Source of the DNA: Bacillus pinisoli
GTDB taxonomy: Bacteria; Bacillota; Bacilli; Bacillales; SA4
NCBI RefSeq assembly: GCF_023036475.1
Contig: NZ_JAJQKI010000014.1
Location: 1 to 64,000, forward strand
DNA length: 64,000 bases
Reading direction: 5' to 3'
Shown here: piece after piece, positions 1-8,273 of the stretch
Position numbering within the stretch: the stretch's first letter is position 1
Layout of the letters: every line of letters starts with the position of its first letter
Position numbers and translations under genes: made by a program
The notes under the pieces: model-generated
Databases searched by the model: none
What the model saw: only the letters and a program-made list of their open reading frames with translations
Told to the model about the DNA's origin: nothing

Positions 1-7
1 CAAATAG

Positions 8-123
<116 letters not shown>

Positions 124-133
124 TGTTTTGAAA

Positions 134-163
134 ATTATTCCACCATAGCTCAGCGGTAGAGCA
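134..163 (+). pseudogene. Truncated 5' half of tRNA-Asn (duplicate)
   Basis: Thirty bases here, including the acceptor 5' strand and D-arm of tRNA-Asn, are identical to 284-313, where the intact tRNA-Asn begins. After GTAGAGCA the sequence diverges, with no anticodon or T arm. About 120 bp of unrelated sequence separates this copy from the intact gene. It looks like a partial duplication or an insertion into an ancestral tRNA-Asn and cannot give a functional tRNA. Confidence 0.85.
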
Positions 164-288
164 CGCCCGAATAAGCCTCATCGAATACGCATCAGCGTAC
201 CGATTGAGCTACATCTTGAGTTAACTTTCTGAGATCGGGACGTTCGTATCAAGAAAAGCTATGTGCGTAAAAAAGATTATAAGATTAT

Positions 289-363
289 TCCACCATAGCT
301 CAGCGGTAGAGCATTCGGCTGTTAACCGAAGGGTCGTAGGTTCGAATCCTACTGGTGGAGCCA
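289..363 (+). tRNA. tRNA-Asn (GTT)
   Basis: The acceptor pair TCCACCA/TGGTGGA, the D-arm, the anticodon stem TTCGG/CCGAA with GTT in the loop, the T arm GGTTCGAATCC and an encoded CCA are all present. It is the first intact tRNA of the array. Confidence 0.97.
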
Positions 364-367
364 ACTT

Positions 368-459
368 GGAGAGCTGTCCGAGTGGTCGAAGGAGCACGAT
401 TGGAAATCGTGTAGGCGGTTAACACTGTCTCGAGGGTTCGAATCCCTCGCTCTCCGCCA
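368..459 (+). tRNA. tRNA-Ser (GGA)
   Basis: This is a class II tRNA with a long variable arm. The acceptor GGAGAGC pairs with GCTCTCC, the anticodon stem CGAT/ATCG encloses GGA, and CCA is encoded. Confidence 0.97.
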
Positions 460-483
460 CAATAACCACGAGGATTTATATAT

Positions 484-558
484 GGCCCATTGGTCAAGCG
501 GTTAAGACACCGCCCTTTCACGGCGGTAACACGGGTTCGAATCCCGTATGGGTCACCA
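484..558 (+). tRNA. tRNA-Glu (TTC)
   Basis: The acceptor GGCCCAT/ATGGGTC, anticodon stem CCGCC/GGCGG with TTC, T arm and encoded CCA are present. Confidence 0.97.
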
Positions 559-560
559 AT

Positions 561-636
561 GGAGGATTAGCTCAGCTGGGAGAGCACCTGCCTTACAAGC
601 AGGGGGTCGGCGGTTCGATCCCGTCATCCTCCACCA
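561..636 (+). tRNA. tRNA-Val (TAC)
   Basis: The acceptor GGAGGAT/ATCCTCC, anticodon TAC in the CCTGC/GCAGG stem, and encoded CCA are present. It starts only 2 bp after tRNA-Glu. Confidence 0.97.
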
Positions 637-677
637 TATTTGCATAAAAGAACAATTTAAGATTTACCTTTTATTAT

Positions 678-754
<77 letters not shown>

Positions 755-757
755 AAT

Positions 758-833
758 GGTCCCGTGGTGTAGCGGTTAACATGCCTGCCTGTCACGCAGG
801 AGATCGCGGGTTCGATTCCCGTCGGGACCGCCA
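758..833 (+). tRNA. tRNA-Asp (GTC)
   Basis: The acceptor GGTCCCG/CGGGACC, anticodon GTC in the CCTGC/GCAGG stem, and encoded CCA are present. Confidence 0.97.
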
Positions 834-854
834 TTTTAGTTTAATAGTTTTTAT

Positions 855-930
855 GGCTCGGTAGCTCAGTCGGTAGAGCAAAGGACTGAAAATCCTTGTG
901 TCGGCGGTTCGATTCCGTCCCGAGCCACCA
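855..930 (+). tRNA. tRNA-Phe (GAA)
   Basis: The acceptor GGCTCGG/CCGAGCC, anticodon GAA in the AGGAC/ATCCT region, and encoded CCA are present. Confidence 0.97.
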
Positions 931-953
931 TTTATTATATAGTCCATATATAT

Positions 954-1038
954 GGAGGGGTAGCGAAGTGGCTAAACGCGGCGGACTGTAAATCCGCTCC
1001 CTCGGGGTTCGGCGGTTCGAATCCGTCCCCCTCCACCA
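954..1038 (+). tRNA. tRNA-Tyr (GTA)
   Basis: This is a class II tRNA with a long variable arm, acceptor GGAGGGG/CCCCTCC, anticodon GTA and encoded CCA. It is the kind of tRNA that the T-box in front of tyrZ (25270-25511) should sense through its UAC specifier. Confidence 0.97.
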
Positions 1039-1120
1039 AAGTTTTTTCGCCTTAGCGAAAATAACTATCAATACTGCAAAAACGGAAATTATCACGTTTT
1101 TACAGTAAAAATAATATATT

Positions 1121-1194
1121 AGGGGTATAGTTTAAAGGTAGAACGAAGGTCTCCAAAACCTTTGGTGTGGGTTCGATTCCTGCTACCCCTGCCA
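1121..1194 (+). tRNA. tRNA-Trp (CCA)
   Basis: The acceptor AGGGGTA/TACCCCT, anticodon CCA in the AAGGT/ACCTT stem, and encoded 3' CCA are present. Confidence 0.96.
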
Positions 1195-1209
1195 ATAATA
1201 TAATATGAT

Positions 1210-1286
1210 GGCGATCGTGGCGAAGTGGTTAACGCATCGGATTGTGGTTCCGACATTCGAGGGTTCGATTCCCTTCGGTCGCCCCA
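1210..1286 (+). tRNA. tRNA-His (GTG)
   Basis: The anticodon is GTG. The gene includes the extra 5' G (G-1), which pairs with C73 as expected for histidine tRNA. CCA is encoded. Confidence 0.96.
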
Positions 1287-1348
1287 TTTTGTGTTAAATA
1301 GTCAATTTTCCATCAGTGTTTGCATATATATAAGTATCCATTGTTCAT

Positions 1349-1423
1349 GCGGAAGTAGTTCAGTGGTAGAACACCACCTTGCCAAGGTGGGGGTCGCGGG
1401 TTCGAATCCCGTCTTCCGCTCCA
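1349..1423 (+). tRNA. tRNA-Gly (GCC)
   Basis: The acceptor GCGGAAG/CTTCCGC, anticodon GCC in the CACCTT/AAGGTG stem, and encoded CCA are present. Confidence 0.97.
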
Positions 1424-1426
1424 AAT

Positions 1427-1500
<74 letters not shown>

Positions 1501-1623
1501 TATATTTTTAAAGTAGATCCAATACCCATTAAGGTATGGTTTTTTTATTTGCCGGACGTTTTTATGAGATTGACCAAATAGTCATAGCATGTTATATTAT
1601 TTCTTGTCTCCACTTTTTATTTT

Positions 1624-1704
1624 GCCGGTGTGGCGGAATTGGCAGACGCGCACGACTCAAAATCGTGTTCCTCTGGAGTGCCGGTTCGACCCCGGCCACC
1701 GGTA
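1624..1704 (+). tRNA. tRNA-Leu (CAA), CCA not encoded
   Basis: This is a class II tRNA with stem CACGA/TCGTG and loop CTCAAAA, giving anticodon CAA. The acceptor GCCGGTG pairs with CACCGGT (one G-T pair). Position 73 is A and is followed by TCT, so CCA must be added after transcription, unlike every other intact tRNA in the array. Confidence 0.94.
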
Positions 1705-1715
1705 TCTATATTCGT

Positions 1716-1766
1716 AAACAAAAACCCCCTTACTCTGAAACTAGAGTAAGGGGGTTTTTGTTTTTA
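1716..1766 (+). terminator. Terminator of the rRNA/tRNA operon
   Basis: A perfect 21 bp stem (ending CCCCCTTACTCT before the loop and AGAGTAAGGGGG after it) is followed by a run of T. It closes the stable-RNA transcript after tRNA-Leu. Confidence 0.95.
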
Positions 1767-1986
1767 CTCCACCAATCCTTGTTTACTATATAGGATATTC
1801 TCCTACGATTTATTAGGCATTGTTATGCTACCTATTTGTTTAGTTGTTCGTAATCAATATAGTGACTATGAATGGATTAATATCGTCAGAATAAAAGGTA
1901 ATCTAAAATAGACTCGAAGAAAAGCGTTTGATAGTATAAGAGTAATACATAAAAGGAAATACTTGGAGACAAAGGGAGTTGGTAGA

Positions 1987-2442
1987 TTGAGTTTACAATT
2001 TGAAGTGAAAAAGACAGTACAGGAGTCAAAAGAAAAAGTATACAACGCATTGACTGATCTTGAATCTGCTCATAAGTGGATGCAGGGGTTTGTGAAGATT
2101 GAACGTCTAGATGATGGCCCTTTGAGGGTAGGTAGTCAGTGGAAAGAAACAAGAAAGATATTTGGGAAGGAAGCCTTTGAGTTTTTTGAAGTAGTGGAAC
2201 TAGACGAACCAGACAAGAAAGTAGTTCGTTGTGATGGAACGAAAGGAACAACAGGTAAAGGAGAGTATGTATTTACCTACATATTAACTACTTCAGGTGA
2301 TCAGACAGAGATTACGTTACTTGGTGAGATTAATGGACTTACTGGAGTCACTAGGTTGTTTGGAAAACTGATGGTAGGTGCTTTTAAGAAAAGTTGTGCA
2401 AAGGACTTGGATGCACTTGTTACATACTTAGAAAAAAAATAG
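1987..2442 (+). CDS. SRPBCC family protein (START-like ligand-binding fold)
   Basis: A protein of about 151 residues of the SRPBCC/polyketide-cyclase type, a helix-grip fold that encloses a hydrophobic pocket. The pattern is typical: an N-terminal strand with a VYNALTD-like motif, a central ETRKIFGKEAFE stretch, and a long C-terminal helix (KSCAKDLDALVTYLEKK). There is no signal peptide, so it is cytoplasmic. The TTG at 1987 is chosen because AAAGGGAG lies 9 bp before it; an in-frame TTG at 1963 has no ribosome-binding site. The next gene (VOC family) begins 33 bp downstream on the same strand and the two probably share a transcript ending at the 2879-2919 terminator. The ligand is unknown. 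Confidence 0.8.
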   Translation: MSLQFEVKKTVQESKEKVYNALTDLESAHKWMQGFVKIERLDDGPLRVGSQWKETRKIFGKEAFEFFEVVELDEPDKKVVRCDGTKGTTGKGEYVFTYILTTSGDQTEITLLGEINGLTGVTRLFGKLMVGAFKKSCAKDLDALVTYLEKK

Positions 2443-2475
2443 ATAATATCTGTAGCAAATAATTAGGAGGAAAAT

Positions 2476-2871
2476 ATGGGACGATTAGTTCATTTTGAAG
2501 TTCATGTAGATGATATGGACCGCGCTAAGAAGTTTTATGGAGAGGTATTTGGATGGAGCTTTGAAGATTGGAGCGAATATGCCGGCATGCCTTATTTTGG
2601 CGCAGTAACAGGAGATACAAATGAGCCTGGAATTAACGGTGCCTTGATGCAACGCCGAGGTGCTCCACCCGAACAAAATCAACCACTAAATGGATATGCT
2701 TGTACAATGGGAGTGGAAGATTACGATAGTACTGATGCTAAAATCCTTCAGAATGGTGGCAAGGTTGCATTGCCTAAGTATGCTCTACCTGGAATGGCGT
2801 GGCAAGGATATTATCTTGATACTGAAGGAAATATATTTGGTATTCATCAACCTGATCAGAATGCTAAATAG
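2476..2871 (+). CDS. VOC family protein (glyoxalase/bleomycin-resistance fold)
   Basis: A 131-residue protein with the paired beta-alpha-beta-beta-beta modules of the vicinal oxygen chelate superfamily. It opens with VHFEVHVDDMDRAKKFYGEVFGW in pattern (first metal-ligand strand and helix), and its C-terminal half ends in a YYLDTEGNIFGI strand typical of YdeN/Glo-EDI-like members. An AGGAGG lies 6 bp before the ATG. Members bind metals and act as glyoxalases, dioxygenases or drug-binding proteins; the sequence does not tell which. It follows the SRPBCC gene with 33 bp between them. Confidence 0.85.
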   Translation: MGRLVHFEVHVDDMDRAKKFYGEVFGWSFEDWSEYAGMPYFGAVTGDTNEPGINGALMQRRGAPPEQNQPLNGYACTMGVEDYDSTDAKILQNGGKVALPKYALPGMAWQGYYLDTEGNIFGIHQPDQNAK

Positions 2872-2878
2872 AATGAAT

Positions 2879-2919
2879 AAGAAAAAATCACAGCGAAGCA
2901 TGGTCTGTGATTTTTTCTT
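2879..2919 (+). terminator. Rho-independent terminator
   Basis: AAGAAAAAATCACAG pairs with CTGTGATTTTTTCTT around an 11 bp loop, ending in T-rich sequence just after the VOC gene. It reads almost equally well on both strands. Confidence 0.9.
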
Positions 2920-3174
2920 ATTTAAAATATACCTGCTCCTCTACATTAATATATCTTTTGTGGGAAAGATTACAAATTAGAAAACTTGTCCTTTACATAG
3001 TAGAGAAAGCGAGATAGGATCTATACTAGGTTCAGATCTGGCTGTGTTCTTCTTAGTACAGCTACTCCTAAGGAAACCGTTGCAAAAGCAAATTATGTCC
3101 CAATGCTTGTTAATTCCGCTAATCGGTCTAACGGTACAAATGAGAGAATAATGCAACAAGAAGACCTGATATAA

Positions 3175-3363
3175 GGCTTTAAAACACCGCTAGTTCCATT
3201 AATCCCCATACTAGCTGTTTTATTTTGTGTGGATCTAATGCTTCAGCTTTCCTCCTTTACATGGACAGGAATTGGGGTGTGGTAATTAATTGGATTGGTT
3301 ATTTACTTTACGTATGGTTATCGTAACAGTGTTCTAAATAAAGAGACTAAGATGGATAAATAA
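3175..3363 (+). pseudogene. C-terminal remnant of an APC-family amino-acid permease
   Basis: Read from 3175, the frame gives GFKTPLVPLIPILAVLF, then a second hydrophobic segment, an in-frame TAA after GIGVW, and then LIGLVIYFTYGYRNSVLNK. This is the characteristic tail of YfnA/CAT-type cationic amino-acid transporters. The reading frame is closed by a stop directly upstream and there is no start, so it is a decayed gene. The segment 2921-3174 holds no recognisable coding sequence and may be further scrambled relic. Confidence 0.85.
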
Positions 3364-3373
3364 TAATGAACCT

Positions 3374-3408
3374 AACACTCACTTACCCTAACATTAGTGA
3401 GTGTTTTT
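3374..3408 (+). terminator. Terminator left by the degraded permease gene
   Basis: AACACTCACT pairs with AGTGAGTGTT and is followed by a T run. It lies 10 bp after the stop of the permease remnant and before the helicase gene. Confidence 0.85.
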
Positions 3409-3523
3409 GCTTGTGAAAAACGATCGTTGCTTCATTGATTGCAGCTTTTTTGTATCGGTGGATTTTTTGATCCAGCGTCCTTGTGATATAGTGAGGAGAA
3501 ATGAAAAAAAGAAGGAAAAATTC

Positions 3524-5719
3524 ATGATATCAACTTTACAATATATTAAAGAATGGCAGCAATCTTTACAAGCGGAGATTCAATACTTAAAGAAATATGG
3601 TAGTACAAAATACCATGTGATAAACGGTCATTTGCTCTTAAACGATAATGGGTTTACCTATTATTTTGAAACAACTTCATCCATAAGAATTCCTGTCGGC
3701 TCACTTGTAAAAGTAGAATGGGGGAGTATGAAGCAGGAGGCGCGCATTAAATCTTCTGAGGGAAAAAGTTTAATCCTGACCGCTCAGACATTTATGGGAG
3801 ACCTTATTTCCGAAGCGGTTGTTTTTCATGATCCTTGGGAGTTATTAGAAGAACTTATTGAGCGATTGGATGAATGTAAGAAGAGTAAAAGAAAGAGAAA
3901 AAGAATTAAGTATTTAATGGAGCCACCACTTGAAACAAGTCATCCTATAGAAAAAGTAAAAAATGGAGTACATGAAGTCTTTTTAAGGTCTAAGTATAAT
4001 CCGGTTACCTTCTTATGGGGACCACCTGGAACAGGTAAGACGTATAATCTAGCTCGTGTTGCCATCCAGCATTATTTGAAAGGGAAGAGGATTCTACTAT
4101 TATCTCATAGTAATCAAGCCATTGATGTTCTCATTGCTGAAATTGCAGGATCGTTACGAAAAAAAAGGAAATTACGTGAGGGAGATATTTTGCGATATGG
4201 TTCTCAAATAGGAGATGTCTTATCTGTTTTTGAGGGAATCACGACCACACAGCTTATTCAGCAGAACGATCCAATGCTTGCGGAGGAAAAAAGAGAATTA
4301 ATAGAAGAGAGACAAAAGCTAAAGTCTGATCTAGCTAAGTCCTTTAGTAAAAGGGACACGGACTACTTACTAGAAATTGAAACAAAACTAGCTAGATTAC
4401 TTGAAAGAATAAGATCAAAGGAAGTAAAACTATTAAAAGACGCTTTTATCGTCGGAACAACACTAGCAAAGGCAGCATCAGATGAGACCATTTACCAAAA
4501 GGATTATGATGTAGTTATGCTTGATGAGGCTAGTATGGCTTATGTTCCACAAGTTGGCTTTGCGACCACGCTTGGGAAAAGAACCATTGTGTGTGGGGAT
4601 TTTAAGCAACTACCACCCATTGCTGCAAGCAACCACCCTCTCGTTAATAAATGGTTAAAGCAAGATGTGTTTCATGGCTCAGGTATCACTGAATCAGTTA
4701 CATCTGGAAAATTACATCCACAGTTATATTTGTTAAACGAACAAAGAAGAATGCATCCCGACATATCAGCGTTTACGAATCAATCAATATATGGTTCACT
4801 TGTCTCCGATCACTTAAGTGTAAAAACGAGTAGACAGACAATCGTTGAACGGTCTCCATTTCCTAATAGAGGTTCTGTGTTAGTCGATTCGAGTTTTATG
4901 GGCGAGTATTGTATTGTAGAGAAGTCATCTAGCTCTAGAATCAATCTATGGCAACTATTACTCTCCTTTCAACTGATACATGAAGCGTATATTGGTGGCT
5001 CACGTTCAATAGGGTATGCCACTCCTTACCGAGCTCAAGCTGAACTGATGCAGGTACTTCTTCAGGATCTGTATATAAAAGAACTAGAAACATCTGATAT
5101 CATTGCGGCTACCGTTCATAAGTTTCAGGGAAGTGAAAGGGATGTTATGCTTTTTGATAGTGTTGACAGTTTCCCACAACATAGAGCGAGCATGCTTTTA
5201 ACTGGAAAGGAAAGTGAGAGATTAATTAATGTAGCTGTGACTAGAACGAAGGGAAAATTTATTCATGTAACGGACACTAATTTTGTCAGGAAGAATATAT
5301 ACCGAGGAAAGACAATGAGAGCGCTTGTGGAATATCAATTATCTAAACAGCAACAAGTCCTTCCTAGTCAAATAGGAACGTGGGTGAGAAATCAACACTC
5401 CAGGTTAAAATGGCAGCATGCGCTAAAACTAGATCAACTATATCATGATTTAAAAGTAGCCAAGGTCTCGGTTCACCTATCTTTACCAAAAGGCTCTGAC
5501 CTCCCGGAGGAATGGCAGGAAAAGCTAAAGGAAGTGTCAAAAAAGGTGAGAAAAGAAATATATGAGCTCTTACCTTTTCCTTTTGTGATCATTGATCAAC
5601 GCTATCTATGGCTCGGCGTTCCACTAGTGAAAATGAAAAACTTACATCCACCTTATGTCGCAGTTAGACTAGATTCTGAGCAGATTGCTCAGTATGTATT
5701 GAAACAGATATCCGAATAA
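3524..5719 (+). CDS. UPF1-like superfamily 1 DNA/RNA helicase
   Basis: A 731-residue AAA/SF1 helicase with all core motifs. Motif I is GPPGTGKT (166-173), motif II is the DEAS form of Walker B (334-337), motif III is GDFKQLPP (about 358-365), motif IV is NEQRRMHP (about 405), motif V is HKFQGSERD (about 532) and motif VI is VAVTRTKGK (about 570). The UPF1/SMUBP2/Dna2-like subgroup unwinds nucleic acid 5' to 3'. About 150 N-terminal residues form a possible OB-like domain (GSLVKVEWGS). A helical insertion with many charged residues sits between motifs I and II (about 260-310). A C-terminal tail of about 125 residues matches no domain I know. An upstream in-frame ATG at 3401 lies inside the preceding terminator, so ATG 3524 with AAGAAGG is preferred. 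It stands alone with its own terminator, so there is no clue to a partner. Confidence 0.88.
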   Translation: MISTLQYIKEWQQSLQAEIQYLKKYGSTKYHVINGHLLLNDNGFTYYFETTSSIRIPVGSLVKVEWGSMKQEARIKSSEGKSLILTAQTFMGDLISEAVVFHDPWELLEELIERLDECKKSKRKRKRIKYLMEPPLETSHPIEKVKNGVHEVFLRSKYNPVTFLWGPPGTGKTYNLARVAIQHYLKGKRILLLSHSNQAIDVLIAEIAGSLRKKRKLREGDILRYGSQIGDVLSVFEGITTTQLIQQNDPMLAEEKRELIEERQKLKSDLAKSFSKRDTDYLLEIETKLARLLERIRSKEVKLLKDAFIVGTTLAKAASDETIYQKDYDVVMLDEASMAYVPQVGFATTLGKRTIVCGDFKQLPPIAASNHPLVNKWLKQDVFHGSGITESVTSGKLHPQLYLLNEQRRMHPDISAFTNQSIYGSLVSDHLSVKTSRQTIVERSPFPNRGSVLVDSSFMGEYCIVEKSSSSRINLWQLLLSFQLIHEAYIGGSRSIGYATPYRAQAELMQVLLQDLYIKELETSDIIAATVHKFQGSERDVMLFDSVDSFPQHRASMLLTGKESERLINVAVTRTKGKFIHVTDTNFVRKNIYRGKTMRALVEYQLSKQQQVLPSQIGTWVRNQHSRLKWQHALKLDQLYHDLKVAKVSVHLSLPKGSDLPEEWQEKLKEVSKKVRKEIYELLPFPFVIIDQRYLWLGVPLVKMKNLHPPYVAVRLDSEQIAQYVLKQISE

Positions 5720-5724
5720 AAAGT

Positions 5725-5758
5725 GACAACTCTACTAGGACAGGAGTTGTCTTTTTTT
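5725..5758 (+). terminator. Terminator after the helicase gene
   Basis: GACAACTC pairs with GAGTTGTC and is followed by seven T. Confidence 0.9.
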
Positions 5759-5901
5759 ATGCTCCTTTATAGAATTATGTCGCTTTTCCATCCAGCTTTA
5801 CCTGAAGTTTTCTGTTTAATACTTGCAGGGGATTCTTTTTTTCATATCGAACTAGTACATATAGAATATGAACAATCATTCATAAATGGGGAGTGTGTAA
5901 G

Positions 5902-6918
5902 ATGATGGATGGAATGAATCGTAAGATCTTGCTAGCAAGTCGACCGAAAGGAATGCCTGATGAGAGTAATTTTGAAATGACCCATGGTCCTATTCCAGAG
6001 ATTAAAGAAGGAGAAGTATTGATTAAAACATTATACCTTTCTGTAGATCCGTATATGCGCGGAAGAATGTCAGATGCCAAATCATATGCAGAACCGTATA
6101 AAGTGGGCGAGCCTTTTGTAGGTGGGATCGTTGGGAAAGTTGTGGAATCAAGGAACGAGAAATATAAGGTAGGAGGTTATGTTGAGGGGCGTCTAGATTG
6201 GGCAGAGTACAATGTGTCTGATGGTAGAATGATTCGTAGATTGAATCCGGAATTAGCTCCTATTTCAACAAATCTTCATGTACTTGGCATGCCTGGATTA
6301 ACAGCGTATTTCGGACTCATCTATATTGGAGAACCAAAAGAAGGGGAGACTGTCGTTGTTTCGGGTGCTTCGGGGGCTGTAGGAACCATTGTTGGTCAAA
6401 TTGCCAAGCTAAAGGGCTGTAGAGTCGTGGGAATAGCTGGTGGAGAGGACAAGTGTGCTTTTCTAACAGATGAACTTGGCTTTGATGCTGCCATCAATTA
6501 CAAGACGACAGACAATTTACGGAAAGCCATAGCAGAAGTTTGTCCGAATGGAGTGGATGTATATTTTGATAATGTAGGAGGAGCCATTAGCGATGCCGTC
6601 ATGTCGCTGATTAACTTTCAAGCCAGAATTGTCATCTGTGGACAAATATCACAATACAATCTAGAAAAGCCAGAGCTCGGTCCTAGGGTAGCGGGACAAC
6701 TGCTTACGAAAAGTGCATTGATGAAGGGCTTTATTGTTACAGACTATGCTAAGCATAATAAGGAAGGTTTAACAGAGCTTTCACAATGGATTCAAGAAGG
6801 GAAGCTACAATACCGTGAGAATATCGTGGAAGGTTTTGACCAGGCAGTAGATGCATTTTTAGGTCTTTTCCGTGGAGATAACATTGGAAAACAGTTAGTA
6901 AAGGTTGCAGACGAATAA
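5902..6918 (+). CDS. yfmJ: NADP-dependent MDR-family oxidoreductase (YfmJ-like)
   Basis: A 338-residue zinc-independent medium-chain reductase of the leukotriene-B4 dehydrogenase / quinone oxidoreductase type. The N-terminal half carries the YLSVDPYMRGRM signature of this subgroup. The nucleotide-binding half has the Rossmann motif VSGASGAVG (about 155-163), and a VDVYFDNVGG stretch follows. Members reduce alpha,beta-unsaturated aldehydes and ketones with NADPH in the cytosol. It lacks the zinc-binding cysteines of alcohol dehydrogenases. ATG 5902 is chosen because GGGGAG lies 8 bp upstream. It resembles B. subtilis YfmJ closely in length and motifs; the true substrate is not evident. Confidence 0.88.
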   Translation: MMDGMNRKILLASRPKGMPDESNFEMTHGPIPEIKEGEVLIKTLYLSVDPYMRGRMSDAKSYAEPYKVGEPFVGGIVGKVVESRNEKYKVGGYVEGRLDWAEYNVSDGRMIRRLNPELAPISTNLHVLGMPGLTAYFGLIYIGEPKEGETVVVSGASGAVGTIVGQIAKLKGCRVVGIAGGEDKCAFLTDELGFDAAINYKTTDNLRKAIAEVCPNGVDVYFDNVGGAISDAVMSLINFQARIVICGQISQYNLEKPELGPRVAGQLLTKSALMKGFIVTDYAKHNKEGLTELSQWIQEGKLQYRENIVEGFDQAVDAFLGLFRGDNIGKQLVKVADE

Positions 6919-6945
6919 GAGAATAATTATTTTTAAAGCACTACC

Positions 6946-6996
6946 AAAAAAGACACTGCTAAATATTCAGTTGAACATTCGGCAGTGTTTTTTGTT
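6946..6996. terminator. Bidirectional terminator between convergent genes
   Basis: ACACTGC pairs with GCAGTGT, with A-rich sequence before and T-rich sequence after. It can serve the yfmJ-like gene on the plus strand and the NTF2-like gene on the minus strand. Confidence 0.8.
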
Positions 6997-7021
6997 TACT
7001 AGAAAAGGTTGCAGTTCCTTC

Positions 7022-7393
7022 TTAGAACATACCATTCACATTAGGGGAATCTTCAGGAATAGCTTGACCCACATCCCATAATTCAACAATTTGATTTTGT
7101 TGAAACCGAAAAATATGAACAACCGCTCCGCCGATATCATCTGGATGCTGTTTGATATGGGAATGAATGGCCACAACTTCTCCATCTTGCATCGTCAATT
7201 TCACTTCAAGTTCCTTGTTAGGATTCGTCGTAGCACTTTCTTCCATTGCAAGCATAAGGGACTCTGCATCTCCTTGAAAAAAGGGGTTATGGTGTAGAAA
7301 GTCAGGGCTTACGTAAAGTTGGTAAGCTTCACGAACGTTTCCGGAAGCTACTAGTTTCAGAAAATCTACTGCAATCTCTTTCAAATTACTCAT
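7022..7393 (-). CDS. NTF2-like / SnoaL-type small protein
   Basis: A 123-residue protein with the cone-shaped NTF2/SnoaL fold pattern: an N-terminal helix (EIAVDFLKLVASGNVREAYQ), SPDFLHHNPFF, and C-terminal strands ending in IVELWDVGQAIPE. That sequence style is common to SnoaL-like polyketide cyclase and hydratase relatives of unknown substrate. Start ATG 7393 overlaps the stop of the upstream gene by 8 bp (ATGAGTAA), with GAGAGGAAG in front. This implies translational coupling with the cyclo-ligase-like gene and a shared operon. A longer frame starting at 7411 is possible but less well supported. Confidence 0.8.
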   Translation of the reverse strand: MSNLKEIAVDFLKLVASGNVREAYQLYVSPDFLHHNPFFQGDAESLMLAMEESATTNPNKELEVKLTMQDGEVVAIHSHIKQHPDDIGGAVVHIFRFQQNQIVELWDVGQAIPEDSPNVNGMF

Positions 7394-8126
7394 TTGAATC
7401 TTCCTCTCCATGCTTCCTTTTTGTCAGATCTCGAATCTCCCTTAATACAGGCATTTCCTCTAATTCTTCTTCCGTTACAAGGTCCCAAAGAATGCCACTT
7501 GGTTTCTTATAAGGGGAATTCGTCTTGATTAATTCAGTTTCAGTCGCAATATAATCCACAGTTAGATCATAGGGATCTCGCGGAATATCGAGTTCCGTTA
7601 ATTGTGCACTATGAATTGTACCGATAATAGGAACATCTGGATTTCCAAGCTCACGGATAATCGCATATTCACGGTCTGAATAGCCTTCCCCTTTTCCTAC
7701 TCTTCGACCGTCTCGATGTAAGGCAACGGATCCAGTGAAAAACAAATCAATTCTAGGCATTTCTGAAAGAGGGATTTCTTTTCCATATGACTTGATGTGA
7801 GAGAGACTGGCTGCTTTACGCTCTTCCCCATGTGGGACCCATTCAGGCTTTACCATGATAAACCCAGCTTTAAGTCTAGGAGTAGGAACGAGCAAAGTCT
7901 TCCCATCTTTTAAAATCTGGGCGCGAATCGGTAGCTGCGGTGAATCGGGATTTACTTTAATTACCTTTGCTTCTTGGTATTCAGGCATTGTGGTCACAAA
8001 ATGAGCGGCCTTCTCTGCTCCTTTAAAATTGGGAATTCGATTTTGCAGTGGAAAAGGGAATCTTCCTAATTTTTGCTGTGCTAAGTAGTTCCATTTCTCT
8101 TCACGTATATCTTGTTTCGTTACCAT
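7386..8126 (-). CDS. 5-formyltetrahydrofolate cyclo-ligase family protein
   Basis: A 246-residue protein of the MTHFS (5-FTHF cyclo-ligase) superfamily, cytoplasmic. The C-terminal half has the family's GRRVGKGEGYSDREYA motif, which corresponds to the G-x-G-x-G-YYDR nucleotide loop. Family members convert 5-formyl-THF to 5,10-methenyl-THF using ATP. This longer subtype, with its MVTKQDIREEKWN opening, is often annotated only as family-like, so the enzymatic role is uncertain. ATG 8126 has AGGTG 7 bp upstream; an in-frame GTG lies at 8135. It is the first gene of a two-gene operon with the NTF2-like gene. Confidence 0.82.
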   Translation of the reverse strand: MVTKQDIREEKWNYLAQQKLGRFPFPLQNRIPNFKGAEKAAHFVTTMPEYQEAKVIKVNPDSPQLPIRAQILKDGKTLLVPTPRLKAGFIMVKPEWVPHGEERKAASLSHIKSYGKEIPLSEMPRIDLFFTGSVALHRDGRRVGKGEGYSDREYAIIRELGNPDVPIIGTIHSAQLTELDIPRDPYDLTVDYIATETELIKTNSPYKKPSGILWDLVTEEELEEMPVLREIRDLTKRKHGEEDSNE

Positions 8127-8273
8127 TCCATGCACCTACTATACAATTTTTATAATCTAAGTTTAGCAATCCTTCACGTATTTTAAAAGGAGCTTAGTTC
8201 CTCTCCATTATATCTAGCATGAATCCTCATAATTTAAGATTGGTGACAAAAGCTATAGACAGGAGGGATGATC

